A stretch of 20,097 nt of DNA from Sulfurovum sp. (GTDB lineage Bacteria > Campylobacterota > Campylobacteria > Campylobacterales > Sulfurovaceae). The translations under genes were made by a program, and so were the position numbers. Below are positions 7,087-14,530 of this stretch, piece by piece (position 1 is the first letter of the stretch; each line of letters begins with the position of its first letter). Location: assembly GCA_024763575.1 (NCBI GenBank), contig JANTFF010000001.1, positions 1-20,097 on the forward strand, in the 5' to 3' direction. The notes beneath the pieces were generated by a model, which saw nothing but the letters and a program-made list of their open reading frames with translations, was not told the origin of the DNA and made no database searches.

Positions 7087-7097
7087 TATATTGTATA
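7080..7097. promoter_or_regulatory. Perfect 18-bp palindrome overlapping the nifA inverted repeat
   Basis: TATACAATATATTGTATA is its own reverse complement. It shares the TATACAA half-site with the inverted repeat at 7052-7086, giving three TTGTATA-type half-sites in a row. This spacing suggests cooperative binding of a dimeric regulator, though AT-rich sequence makes chance palindromes more likely. Confidence 0.55.
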
Positions 7098-7125
7098 TAT
7101 TTTAGACTATTTATATGATTATATT

Positions 7126-7335
7126 TTAATCAGAAATCCTTTTGCTATTTATCTCTTTTGGAAGTTTTTTAGCTTCAGGTTTTATCCACCAAATTTGACC
7201 ATTACTAAGTTCAACCTCACCACCCCATTTATCATCACTATTAAACTCAATAGTCTCAATAGTCTCTTCCATATCTTTTTTTGCTACATAGAAGTAGATT
7301 ACTCCATCACTCTCTCTTAACATTACTTTTGCCAC
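7126..7335 (-). CDS. nifT: NifT/FixU family protein
   Basis: A 69-residue NifT/FixU protein of unclear biochemical role, common in nif clusters. From the GTG at 7335 the product begins MAKVMLRESDG and continues with YFYVAKKDMEE, KWGGEVELSNG and WWIKPEAKKLP, the usual NifT order. Start choice: the frame is open further upstream to 7392, but that region holds the sigma-54 -12 element, while AAAGGAA lies about six bases before GTG 7335 and gives the normal family length. It is the first gene of the transcript that leads into nifA. Confidence 0.9.
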   Translation of the reverse strand: MAKVMLRESDGVIYFYVAKKDMEETIETIEFNSDDKWGGEVELSNGQIWWIKPEAKKLPKEINSKRISD

Positions 7336-7386
7336 TGTTTTTCCTTTTTTTAGTTTATTTATACAAATAGGATTAAAAATATGTAG

Positions 7387-7403
7387 ATGCAATTTTTATT
7401 CCA
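7387..7403 (-). promoter_or_regulatory. sigma-54 promoter of nifT-nifA
   Basis: Minus strand TGGAATAAAAATTGCAT, TGG-N9-TGC. The TGG directly follows the stop codon of the upstream flavoprotein gene (TAATGG). A start near 7378 gives a leader of about 43 bases to nifT. As nifA is next on the transcript, NifA would activate its own gene. Confidence 0.82.
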
Positions 7404-9050
7404 TTATAAATTTAAAATATACTCTCGTATTTGAGCTAAAATCCCTTTTTCTTTAAAATCAATTTTAAAAAAATTAGGTCTAAACTCATTAATAGTTATA
7501 GATTTTGCCATATTAGGATTAATTCTTGGATAATCATCTCTATTGTGAGACCCACGACTCTCTTTTCTTTTCATAGTAGCTAGTACTATAGCCTCTGATA
7601 CCTCTAGTGCATTTCTAAGCTCCAAAATAGCAATAAGTTCTACATTGTTTATTCTCTCTTTGTTTACGCAGTGTAGAGTAAATATTTCGCTTCGTAAATA
7701 TTTTAGATAATCAAATGCCTCTATTAGACTCTCTTCGCTTCTATGAATTCCTACTTTGTTAAACATCATATTTCCTAAACTTACACGCATAGCATTAAAA
7801 TTTTTGGTAGTCTCTTTATCAAAAATATTATCTACTAATTTAATATCTTTGACTATTTTATTATAATCAATTGGCAAAAACTGCTTTTGTCGTACAAACT
7901 TTCGAGCCTCTTCACCAGCTAATTCTCCAAATACAGCTCCCTCCAATAGAGAGTTACCACCTAATCTATTAGCTCCATGTACACTACTATTAGCACATTC
8001 TCCACATACAAATAGACCTTTAATTTTGGTCTTTACCATTTTTTGGGTTACAACTCCTCCCATACTATAATGAGCTACAGGTTTAATTGGCAGTAACTCT
8101 TTGCTAATATCTACTCCTGCTTGAAGATAAGCACTCTTGTAGAGTGATGGTAATTTACTCTTGATATGCTCTTTGCTTAAGTGACGCAAATCTATAAAAA
8201 CTTCTCTACCATCTTTTATCTGTTTTGCAATCGCTCGTGAGACTATATCACGCGTGGATAGTTCATCAACAAACCGTTTCCCCTTACTATTTACTAAATG
8301 ACCACCCTCTCCTCTTGCAGCTTCACTAACTAAATAGCTAGTTTTAATAAATCCAGTTGGATGAAATTGTATAAACTCCATATCTTGTAGAGATAACCCA
8401 GCACGAAGAGCAATAGCATACATATCTCCACTATAATCGGGGGCATTGGTTGAATGGCCTCTATAAATCCCTGCATATCCTCCTCCTGCCAATATTATAG
8501 CTTTGGCAGGATAGACCATTACAGATGAGTCTGAGCGTCTCAAAACTACCAAACCTGATACATTCCCTTTTAGTGTAGTAATATCCATTACAAAAATATT
8601 TACCAAAAATTTTATCCCAACACTGTTGGCTTTTTTTATTAATGCCTGAACAATTGCTGAACCTGTTCTATCCCCTACATAACAAGTTCTCTTAGAACTC
8701 CCCCCACCAAAACTTCGTTGAGCTATATTTCCATTTTCATCTTTGTCAAATACCACCCCATAATCAGAGAGTTTTTTGATTATATGTGGAGCTCTTTTAC
8801 ACATATATGTTATAGCCTCTTTATCCCCTAAACCATAACTACTTTTTAGAGTATCGTTAATATGCTTGGCAATTTCACTATTGTTGTTTTTATCTAATAC
8901 AGCATTAATTCCTCCACTTGCCATAGAGCTATTGGATTTAAAGAGATTACCTTTGGTTATAAGAGCAACTCTATTATGTCTATTTTGTGCCTCTATAGCT
9001 GCCATAAGTCCAGCTATACCCCCACCGACTACAATTACATCATATATCAA
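7404..9050 (-). CDS. FAD-dependent oxidoreductase, fumarate reductase/L-aspartate oxidase family
   Basis: 548 residues, soluble flavoprotein. The N-terminal Rossmann motif VVGGGIAG is at 7-14. Family motifs follow: SSMASGGINA at 41-50, DMEFIQFHPTG at 223-233, EAARGEGGHL at 243-252, TRDIVSRAI at 266-274 with the likely catalytic Arg, PVAHYSMGGV at 324-333 and HGANRLGGNSLLE at 358-370. The active-site His and Arg residues expected for fumarate or iminoaspartate chemistry are present. The start is TTG at 9050, two bases after the aldo/keto reductase stop. No iron-sulfur or membrane anchor subunit lies nearby, so NadB-like oxidase or a free-standing reductase are both possible. It is the last gene of the Sel1-NifU operon; its role in nitrogen fixation is not known to me. 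Confidence 0.85.
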   Translation of the reverse strand: MIYDVIVVGGGIAGLMAAIEAQNRHNRVALITKGNLFKSNSSMASGGINAVLDKNNNSEIAKHINDTLKSSYGLGDKEAITYMCKRAPHIIKKLSDYGVVFDKDENGNIAQRSFGGGSSKRTCYVGDRTGSAIVQALIKKANSVGIKFLVNIFVMDITTLKGNVSGLVVLRRSDSSVMVYPAKAIILAGGGYAGIYRGHSTNAPDYSGDMYAIALRAGLSLQDMEFIQFHPTGFIKTSYLVSEAARGEGGHLVNSKGKRFVDELSTRDIVSRAIAKQIKDGREVFIDLRHLSKEHIKSKLPSLYKSAYLQAGVDISKELLPIKPVAHYSMGGVVTQKMVKTKIKGLFVCGECANSSVHGANRLGGNSLLEGAVFGELAGEEARKFVRQKQFLPIDYNKIVKDIKLVDNIFDKETTKNFNAMRVSLGNMMFNKVGIHRSEESLIEAFDYLKYLRSEIFTLHCVNKERINNVELIAILELRNALEVSEAIVLATMKRKESRGSHNRDDYPRINPNMAKSITINEFRPNFFKIDFKEKGILAQIREYILNL

Positions 9051-9052
9051 TA

Positions 9053-10177
9053 TTAGAGCCTATAGAGTAGATTATATCTGGATTGAGGAGTTGATTTTAT
9101 AGTTGAAATCTTGCAATTGTGTCTTATATGTACAGGAACTTTAGAACCAAATAGAGAGCTTATAATACTAGGAGTGGAACGAACAAATTGCAATGCTAAT
9201 TGAATATCACTCTCTAATTTCATAGAATTATCCAATACAGCTCCTGTTTCGGCTGAAAAAGATTTATGAAAAAGGTTCATCTGTAGTAGTGAAGATGATG
9301 TTATAACACCAATACCCAAACGGTAAGCAGATTGAAGTAGTGTACAAGATTGTCCATTGACACTTTGTGTTGGCATAGTGTATATATCTGTTTTTGCCAT
9401 ATTAAAAGGGGTTTGAATATATTTAAAACGATGGTTTTCACCTCCAACTTTTTTGGCAATATGAACTAATTTTTCTAAACTGATATTTTCCATCTCTTTA
9501 GATATAAATCCATTCCAAACAGCTACACCATAATATCTAAATAGCCCCTCATCTGCCAATTTCTCAAATCGTTCAAAAATCTTCTCTATCTTTTTATAAA
9601 AAGCCTCTTCTTTAAGCTTTAGAAGTTGCATCTCTGGATTATGAAGATAGTATATATCAAAACTATCCACTCCAACTCTTTTTAGACTCTCTTTACAAGA
9701 CCACTCTAAAAAATCAGGAGTCATACAGTGTTGGTCAAGCTCAATATCTTCAGAATTAGCCAAATTAGTTTTTATAATGTTCTCTTCTATCCAAATATAA
9801 GGATTTTTAGGGAAAGGATAGCTAAGAGATATAAATCCCCCTTTTGAACATATTATTAACTCTTCTCGTTTTACTTTACTTTCGTCAAATAACTCTTTTA
9901 GAGCTACTCCTATCTCTTTTTCACTTTGACCATAACGGTAGTTACTAGCTGTATCAATTAGATTAATACCGTTTAAAATAGCCTCTTTAATCCCTGCTAT
10001 ATACTCAAAAACATAGTTCTCTTCTTTGTATGGCTCTTTGTTAAATGTACCAATACCTAGCTTTGAAAAAATTAAACCATTATGTTTAATAAAAAAATCT
10101 TTATAATTAGAAAAGCGTTTTGAAAAATTGTAAGTTCCATCTGTAGTTGCAACACTCATAAGATTATCTATCTCCAT
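9053..10177 (-). CDS. Aldo/keto reductase family protein, nif operon
   Basis: 374 residues. The AKR barrel is recognisable: LGIGTFN at 40-46, LIDTASNYRYGQSE at 73-86, ICSKGG at 109-114 and YYLHNPE at 176-182. The catalytic tetrad would be Asp75, Tyr80, Lys112 and His179. Later segments (GVAVWNG, ITSSSLL, ALQFVRSTPSI) are also AKR-like. Substrate unknown. The start is uncertain: ATG 10177 has no clear ribosome-binding site, and a second ATG at residue 7 has GGAG upstream at rather long spacing. It sits six bases after the nifQ stop, inside a coupled operon, so it is probably expressed with nitrogenase genes. Confidence 0.85.
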   Translation of the reverse strand: MEIDNLMSVATTDGTYNFSKRFSNYKDFFIKHNGLIFSKLGIGTFNKEPYKEENYVFEYIAGIKEAILNGINLIDTASNYRYGQSEKEIGVALKELFDESKVKREELIICSKGGFISLSYPFPKNPYIWIEENIIKTNLANSEDIELDQHCMTPDFLEWSCKESLKRVGVDSFDIYYLHNPEMQLLKLKEEAFYKKIEKIFERFEKLADEGLFRYYGVAVWNGFISKEMENISLEKLVHIAKKVGGENHRFKYIQTPFNMAKTDIYTMPTQSVNGQSCTLLQSAYRLGIGVITSSSLLQMNLFHKSFSAETGAVLDNSMKLESDIQLALQFVRSTPSIISSLFGSKVPVHIRHNCKISTIKSTPQSRYNLLYRL

Positions 10178-10183
10178 ACATAA

Positions 10184-10534
10184 TTATGCATAAATAGAAT
10201 TAAAATTAATTATTCTACTATCATTACAAGCAAAGCAGTTAATACTATCTTTGCAAGTTGCACAAGAAGGGGCTACTTCGTCTATAGAGTCATATATAAA
10301 TTTCTTCCATAGTTTATTTTGAGGCTTCTTTTGGGCTAATGATGGGAAATGCTCTTTCATATAACGACCCATTTCAAAACGGTTTCGTAATCCCAAATCA
10401 AAGTATAGATGTCCCATCATCAACGACTTTTTTGCTAAATGAGGTGCAATCTCCCATTTAGAATAGTCATCTTTAGCATGAATTTGCAGTAGCAGTGTAA
10501 CTTTGGCTTCTATCTTTTCTATTGATTGTATCAT
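10184..10534 (-). CDS. nifQ: Short NifQ-like protein, molybdenum delivery for FeMo-cofactor
   Basis: NifQ carries a Mo-Fe-S cluster and donates molybdenum during FeMo-co synthesis. This 116-residue protein shows MGHLYFDLGLRNRFEMGRYM (40-59), FPSLAQ (63-68) and LWKKFIYD (75-82), which fit the NifQ core (HLY-DLGL-R, FP-LA, KWKKFFY). The C-terminal Cys are at 91, 94, 100 and 103. The family pattern is CX4CX2CX5C; here the first Cys is replaced (Glu86) and an extra Cys appears after the last one. It is also shorter than typical NifQ, missing N-terminal sequence. The start overlaps the flavodiiron stop as ATGA. The position in a nif operon supports the call. Confidence 0.8.
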   Translation of the reverse strand: MIQSIEKIEAKVTLLLQIHAKDDYSKWEIAPHLAKKSLMMGHLYFDLGLRNRFEMGRYMKEHFPSLAQKKPQNKLWKKFIYDSIDEVAPSCATCKDSINCFACNDSRIINFNSIYA

Positions 10535-11751
10535 AGTGTCATCTCCATCATTTTTCCATTAACTACTTCTCCAAATTCACGACCAAAGTCGTAACTCTCA
10601 AGTAGCTCCTCTTTTGTTGGTATTAGTTTTATCTTTATTGGTTGTAGTGGTACTCTAAATTTAAGTGATTTTAGACGGCTATTTATCATCTCTACGGCTT
10701 CACCACTCCACCCATAACTTCCAAAACAAGCACCAAATTTACCTCTTTTTTCAATTAACATCATACAACTTAGTAAATCCCATACAGGTTTAGGGACATC
10801 TCCATTTATTGTAGGAGAACCTATAACAATACCTGTACTATCTTCTAAAATTGAAATCATATTAGACTCATTTAATGCTGTTAAATCATATATATTTGCA
10901 ATTAAAGAGTCATTTGATTCAATCCCCTCAAAAATTGCAATTGCTATATCTTTGGTATTTTTATAAGAGGTTACATAGAATATAGATACTACCTTTTTAC
11001 CATGATGTTTATCATCTTTGCTACTCCAATCTCTATATAAATTGAGATATTTTTGAGGATTGCTTCTCATAATTGGTCCATGTAGATTAGCTATAATATC
11101 TATCTCTAATTTATCATATAGTCTCAATGCATTTAAAACATCTGTTTTAAAAGGTCTCATAATATGCTCATAGTAGTATTTAAAAGCATAATCAAAATCT
11201 CCTACTAAATTATCAAAAAGTCTAGTATCATAGTAGTGACTACCAAAAACATCACCACTAAAAAGCACTCTATCTTCTATCAAATAAGAACTCATGGTCT
11301 CTGGCCAATGAAGATTTGGAGTACTTAAAAATTTAAGAGTTTTTCCTCCTAAAGTTATCTCTTTGTTTGTCCAAACAGATTCAAATATCATATCATCGCT
11401 CTGTGCAATAGATTTTAGCATAGGGGTTGCTTGTGGAGAGATAAGAATTTTAGCATCTGGAGCTCTTCTAGTCAACTCTGGTAATGCTCCACTATGGTCA
11501 GGTTCTAGGTGATGCATTACAATATATTTAATATCTTTATAATCACAGTATAGTTCAAGTTTATCAAAAAACTCATCTTGAAACTCTTTTTTGACTGTAT
11601 CTAAAATAATTACACCATCTTGTGTTTTTAATAGATAAGCATTATAAGTTGTTCCATTTGCTGTTTTCATAATAATATCAAATGTCCTAAGTTCAGGGTC
11701 AGAGACCCCAATATAATATAAATCTTTACAAATTTCTACTGATTTACTCAT
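10531..11751 (-). CDS. Flavodiiron protein (A-type flavoprotein)
   Basis: 406 residues: an N-terminal metallo-beta-lactamase-like di-iron domain and a C-terminal flavodoxin domain with FMN. Family members reduce O2 to water or NO to N2O. Counting from ATG 11751 the metal ligands are His81, Glu83, Asp85 and His86 (HLEPDH), His148, Asp167 and His224, a complete set. The flavodoxin part starts near residue 255 (KVVSIFYVTSYKNT; GIVIGSPTINGD; GACFGSYGWSGE). No rubredoxin domain is fused. Start choice: the frame extends upstream to 11784, but GAGGG lies five bases before ATG 11751, which also makes an ATGA overlap with the nifX-like stop, as at other junctions here. As a nif-operon gene an O2-scavenging role is the natural inference. 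Confidence 0.93.
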   Translation of the reverse strand: MSKSVEICKDLYYIGVSDPELRTFDIIMKTANGTTYNAYLLKTQDGVIILDTVKKEFQDEFFDKLELYCDYKDIKYIVMHHLEPDHSGALPELTRRAPDAKILISPQATPMLKSIAQSDDMIFESVWTNKEITLGGKTLKFLSTPNLHWPETMSSYLIEDRVLFSGDVFGSHYYDTRLFDNLVGDFDYAFKYYYEHIMRPFKTDVLNALRLYDKLEIDIIANLHGPIMRSNPQKYLNLYRDWSSKDDKHHGKKVVSIFYVTSYKNTKDIAIAIFEGIESNDSLIANIYDLTALNESNMISILEDSTGIVIGSPTINGDVPKPVWDLLSCMMLIEKRGKFGACFGSYGWSGEAVEMINSRLKSLKFRVPLQPIKIKLIPTKEELLESYDFGREFGEVVNGKMMEMTL

Positions 11752-12122
11752 TTTTTCCCTCTCATCATTACTCTTTTTAGCCAAAGTGGCGTTTGAGTAC
11801 TCATCATATTTTGTAGTGCTTTTATAACCTCTTTTATAGTTTGAGTATCTCCTGATGATTGCATAGGATAGATACCTGCACTTTTTACCATAGCAGATGC
11901 TTTTGGTCCTAACTGTAAAACATATACAATATCACTATCATCTAAACAGGATATTTTATAATTTAGTTTATCTATCTCACTATCTTGTTTTAATGAAGTA
12001 TCTATCTCGTTAATAAAATATGATTTAGTAGCATCTATCTCATATATAAAAAACTTTTCACACCACCCAAAGTGTTGATTGACATATATATTGTCTTTAG
12101 ATGCAAATGCTATTTTTATCAT
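11748..12122 (-). CDS. nifX: NifX-like FeMo-cofactor carrier
   Basis: 124 residues of the NifX/NafY/NifB-C family, small proteins that bind FeMo-co or its NifB-made precursor. The N-terminal stretch MIKIAFASKDNIYVNQHFGW followed by FFIYEID is the family signature, including the conserved HFG. It ends with a basic tail (WLKRVMMRGKK). It overlaps its upstream neighbour by ATGA and the flavodiiron gene downstream by ATGA. NifX and the related VnfX or NafY cannot be separated by eye, so the symbol is tentative. Confidence 0.82.
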   Translation of the reverse strand: MIKIAFASKDNIYVNQHFGWCEKFFIYEIDATKSYFINEIDTSLKQDSEIDKLNYKISCLDDSDIVYVLQLGPKASAMVKSAGIYPMQSSGDTQTIKEVIKALQNMMSTQTPLWLKRVMMRGKK

Positions 12123-12856
12123 ATTACATACACCTGTATATTCTCATCAATTACTTGCATAAGTGTATTATTAATTAAATCATAAGTAGATGTAGCTGAT
12201 AATGAACACCCTGCACAAGCACCTTGATAGGCTAATCTAATCTCTATTTGTGGTTTGGAAATATACTCAATCATTATAATATTTCCACCATCTTTAATAA
12301 GTATTGGACGGATATATCTATCAATTGCATCTTGTACAACCTCTTGTTGTTCATCTGCATTTTTAGCTCTAAATACTATATTTGGTTTAGCAGATTGATT
12401 AATCTTTCTATCAACTCCACCCATTTGTATCTTTGCCATAGCATGACCCAATTGAGCTGCTTTTAACATACACTCAAAACCCTCTTTGACCTGTTCTTGA
12501 TTTGTTCTATCTTTTAAAAGTATAAGTCCTAATCTAAAGTTTGATAACTGATGATTATATCGAGATGCTCGTCTAAAATACTCTATAGCTTTATCCATAT
12601 CCTCTTCAACACCAATTCTACTTTGATACATCAAAGCTAAATTATAGTTAGCAGACTCATTATCATACTCACTACCTTTTTCAAACCACTCTTTAGCTTT
12701 ATTGAAATCTTTGGTTACACCTTGTCCTTTAAGGTACATCAAACCCAAATTTGTCATAGCTTGGTCACTTTTGCATTGAGCCTCTTCTTCCCAAAGGCTC
12801 AATGCTCTTTTATAATCTTTTGCTCTATAAGCATTTAGAGCCTCTCTATGTTTCAT
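12119..12856 (-). CDS. Sel1-repeat / NifU C-terminal (NFU) domain fusion protein
   Basis: 245 residues. The N-terminal half (about 1-150) holds Sel1/TPR-type helical repeats: A-NLGLMYLKGQGV-KD--KA-EWFEKG, YNLALMYQ-RIGVEEDMDKAIEYFRRA, and so on. The C-terminal part (about 170-245) is an NFU domain: IRPILIKDGGNI, then GACAGCSLSATST with the CxxC at Cys214 and Cys217 that binds a bridging [4Fe-4S] cluster in NifU-type scaffolds. A fusion of Sel1 repeats to NFU is unusual; the repeats may dock it to a client. It may stand in for NifU in cluster delivery. It is the first gene of the 12856-7404 operon, with GGAG upstream of the ATG and a sigma-54 promoter at 12894-12910. Confidence 0.88.
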   Translation of the reverse strand: MKHREALNAYRAKDYKRALSLWEEEAQCKSDQAMTNLGLMYLKGQGVTKDFNKAKEWFEKGSEYDNESANYNLALMYQSRIGVEEDMDKAIEYFRRASRYNHQLSNFRLGLILLKDRTNQEQVKEGFECMLKAAQLGHAMAKIQMGGVDRKINQSAKPNIVFRAKNADEQQEVVQDAIDRYIRPILIKDGGNIIMIEYISKPQIEIRLAYQGACAGCSLSATSTYDLINNTLMQVIDENIQVYVI

Positions 12857-12893
12857 AAATCTTACTCCATTAATATGTTTATTATATGTTTAA

Positions 12894-12910
12894 ATGCAAA
12901 AAGTGTTCCA
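12894..12910 (-). promoter_or_regulatory. sigma-54 promoter of the Sel1-NifU operon
   Basis: Minus strand TGGAACACTTTTTGCAT, TGG-N9-TGC, one of the best matches in the window. Predicted start near 12885, giving a leader of about 30 bases. Confidence 0.87.
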
Positions 12911-12920
12911 TAAAATCTAA

Positions 12921-12956
12921 AATACATTTTTGGATTAAAAAAAACATAAATGTATT
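12921..12956. promoter_or_regulatory. Inverted repeat in the nifH divergent region (possible enhancer)
   Basis: AATACATTT (12921-12929) and AAATGTATT (12948-12956) are exact reverse complements separated by 18 bases. The site lies about 140-170 bases upstream of the predicted nifH start, at enhancer distance. It does not fit TGT-N10-ACA. The region 12857-13127 otherwise holds only the two promoters and homopolymer A/T runs; no ORF was seen. Confidence 0.35.
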
Positions 12957-12964
12957 ATATTTTT

Positions 12965-12987
12965 TTTCAAAAAAAAGATTTTTGAAA
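12965..12987. promoter_or_regulatory. Perfect 9-bp dyad between the divergent promoters (possible enhancer)
   Basis: TTTCAAAAA, five bases, then TTTTTGAAA. It lies roughly 105-130 bases upstream of the nifH start and 80-100 bases upstream of the Sel1-NifU start, where an activator of sigma-54 polymerase would bind for both. It could equally be chance in AT-rich DNA. Confidence 0.35.
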
Positions 12988-13066
12988 TAATATAAAAATT
13001 ATCTAATTTAATAATAAAGCCCATAAAACAGGTATTTCAAAAAAAATAATAACTTTTTTTGTTTTA

Positions 13067-13083
13067 TGGAACAGTAAATGCAT
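13067..13083 (+). promoter_or_regulatory. sigma-54 promoter of nifH
   Basis: TGGAACAGTAAATGCAT, TGG-N9-TGC. The predicted start is near 13093; the nifH ATG is at 13128 with AAGGAG before it. Confidence 0.88.
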
Positions 13084-13118
13084 TAGTAGAGGTGTACTTA
13101 AAAAAAATAAAAAGTTAA

Positions 13119-14042
<924 letters not shown>

Positions 14043-14071
14043 TTTAAATAAAAAAGATAAAAGGAATTAAA

Positions 14072-14428
14072 ATGTTTATATGTGGTTATCATTTTCCAGC
14101 AAGTGAAGGAAACGATGTAGCTTTTGATAAAGTTATTGAAAAAGTAGAAGAGGGTGCAGGTGATGTTGAGGGTAAAACTGTTAAATTGACAGGAGAAACT
14201 CAAAAAGGTGAAGTATTAGTAGAAACTGAAGTTCCAGCAGGAACTTTTGCTCACAAAGCATTTATAGATTTTTATAATAATGCAGATATAGAAGGGGAAA
14301 CTAAAATGATTTATTATACAAACAAATATCAAATTAGTGAAATCTCTAAAACTGTAGATGGTGAAGCAACTGCTGAGCTTTGTAAACACCTTGATGATAT
14401 GAACCTATATAGAGTTACAGTAGCTTAA
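14072..14428 (+). CDS. Unrecognised 118-residue protein between nifH and nifD
   Basis: An acidic soluble protein starting MFICGYHFPASEGND, with a central segment rich in Gly, Glu, Val and Lys (about 28-60: EGKTVKLTGETQKGEV-VETEVPAG) and a C-terminal part ending DDMNLYRVTVA. It has two Cys (4 and 103), no signal peptide and no transmembrane helix. The alternating Val/Thr/Lys pattern suggests a beta-rich fold. AAAGGAA precedes the ATG, and codon use matches nifH. It lies 29 bases after nifH and is followed by a long hairpin before nifD, so it should share the nifH transcript and its high expression. I do not recognise the family. Nitrogenase assembly, protection or post-translational control are all open, but none is shown by the sequence. 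Confidence 0.85.
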   Translation: MFICGYHFPASEGNDVAFDKVIEKVEEGAGDVEGKTVKLTGETQKGEVLVETEVPAGTFAHKAFIDFYNNADIEGETKMIYYTNKYQISEISKTVDGEATAELCKHLDDMNLYRVTVA

Positions 14429-14448
14429 GCTACTTGTAACCCATAAAA

Positions 14449-14501
14449 GAGCGAAAGGGACTTTATAGTGCTTATTGGAGCAATATAAAGTACTTTCGCT
14501 C
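14449..14501 (+). other. Long stem-loop between the nifH-linked ORF and nifD (mRNA processing or stability element)
   Basis: GAGCGAAAG (14449-14457) pairs with CTTTCGCTC (14493-14501). Inside, CTTTATA (14461-14467) pairs with TATAAAG (14484-14490), and TGCT/AGCA closes a TATTGG loop. About 20 base pairs form with one small internal bulge and one mismatch. No T-run follows on the plus strand, so it is not a simple intrinsic terminator. It could protect the upstream nifH mRNA end or attenuate read-through into nifDK. Confidence 0.75.
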
Positions 14502-14530
14502 ACTAATAAAAAGTTTAAAAGGAATATAGA

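Noticed and set aside
7336-7392. Longer NifT N-terminus starting at 7392
   Set aside because: The extra codons cover the sigma-54 -12 element and the ribosome-binding site; NifT proteins normally begin M-x-x-VM as from GTG 7335.
11752-11784. Longer flavodiiron protein starting at 11784
   Set aside because: It would overlap the nifX-like gene by 37 bases; ATG 11751 has GAGGG upstream and the ATGA overlap seen at other junctions.
14421-14432. 12-bp palindrome TAGCTTAAGCTA over the stop of the 118-residue ORF
   Set aside because: A single short palindrome without spacer cannot form a stable hairpin and matches no known site.
14449-14501. Intrinsic terminator between nifH and nifD
   Set aside because: The hairpin is strong but has no following T-run on the plus strand, and nifD has no promoter of its own in the gap.
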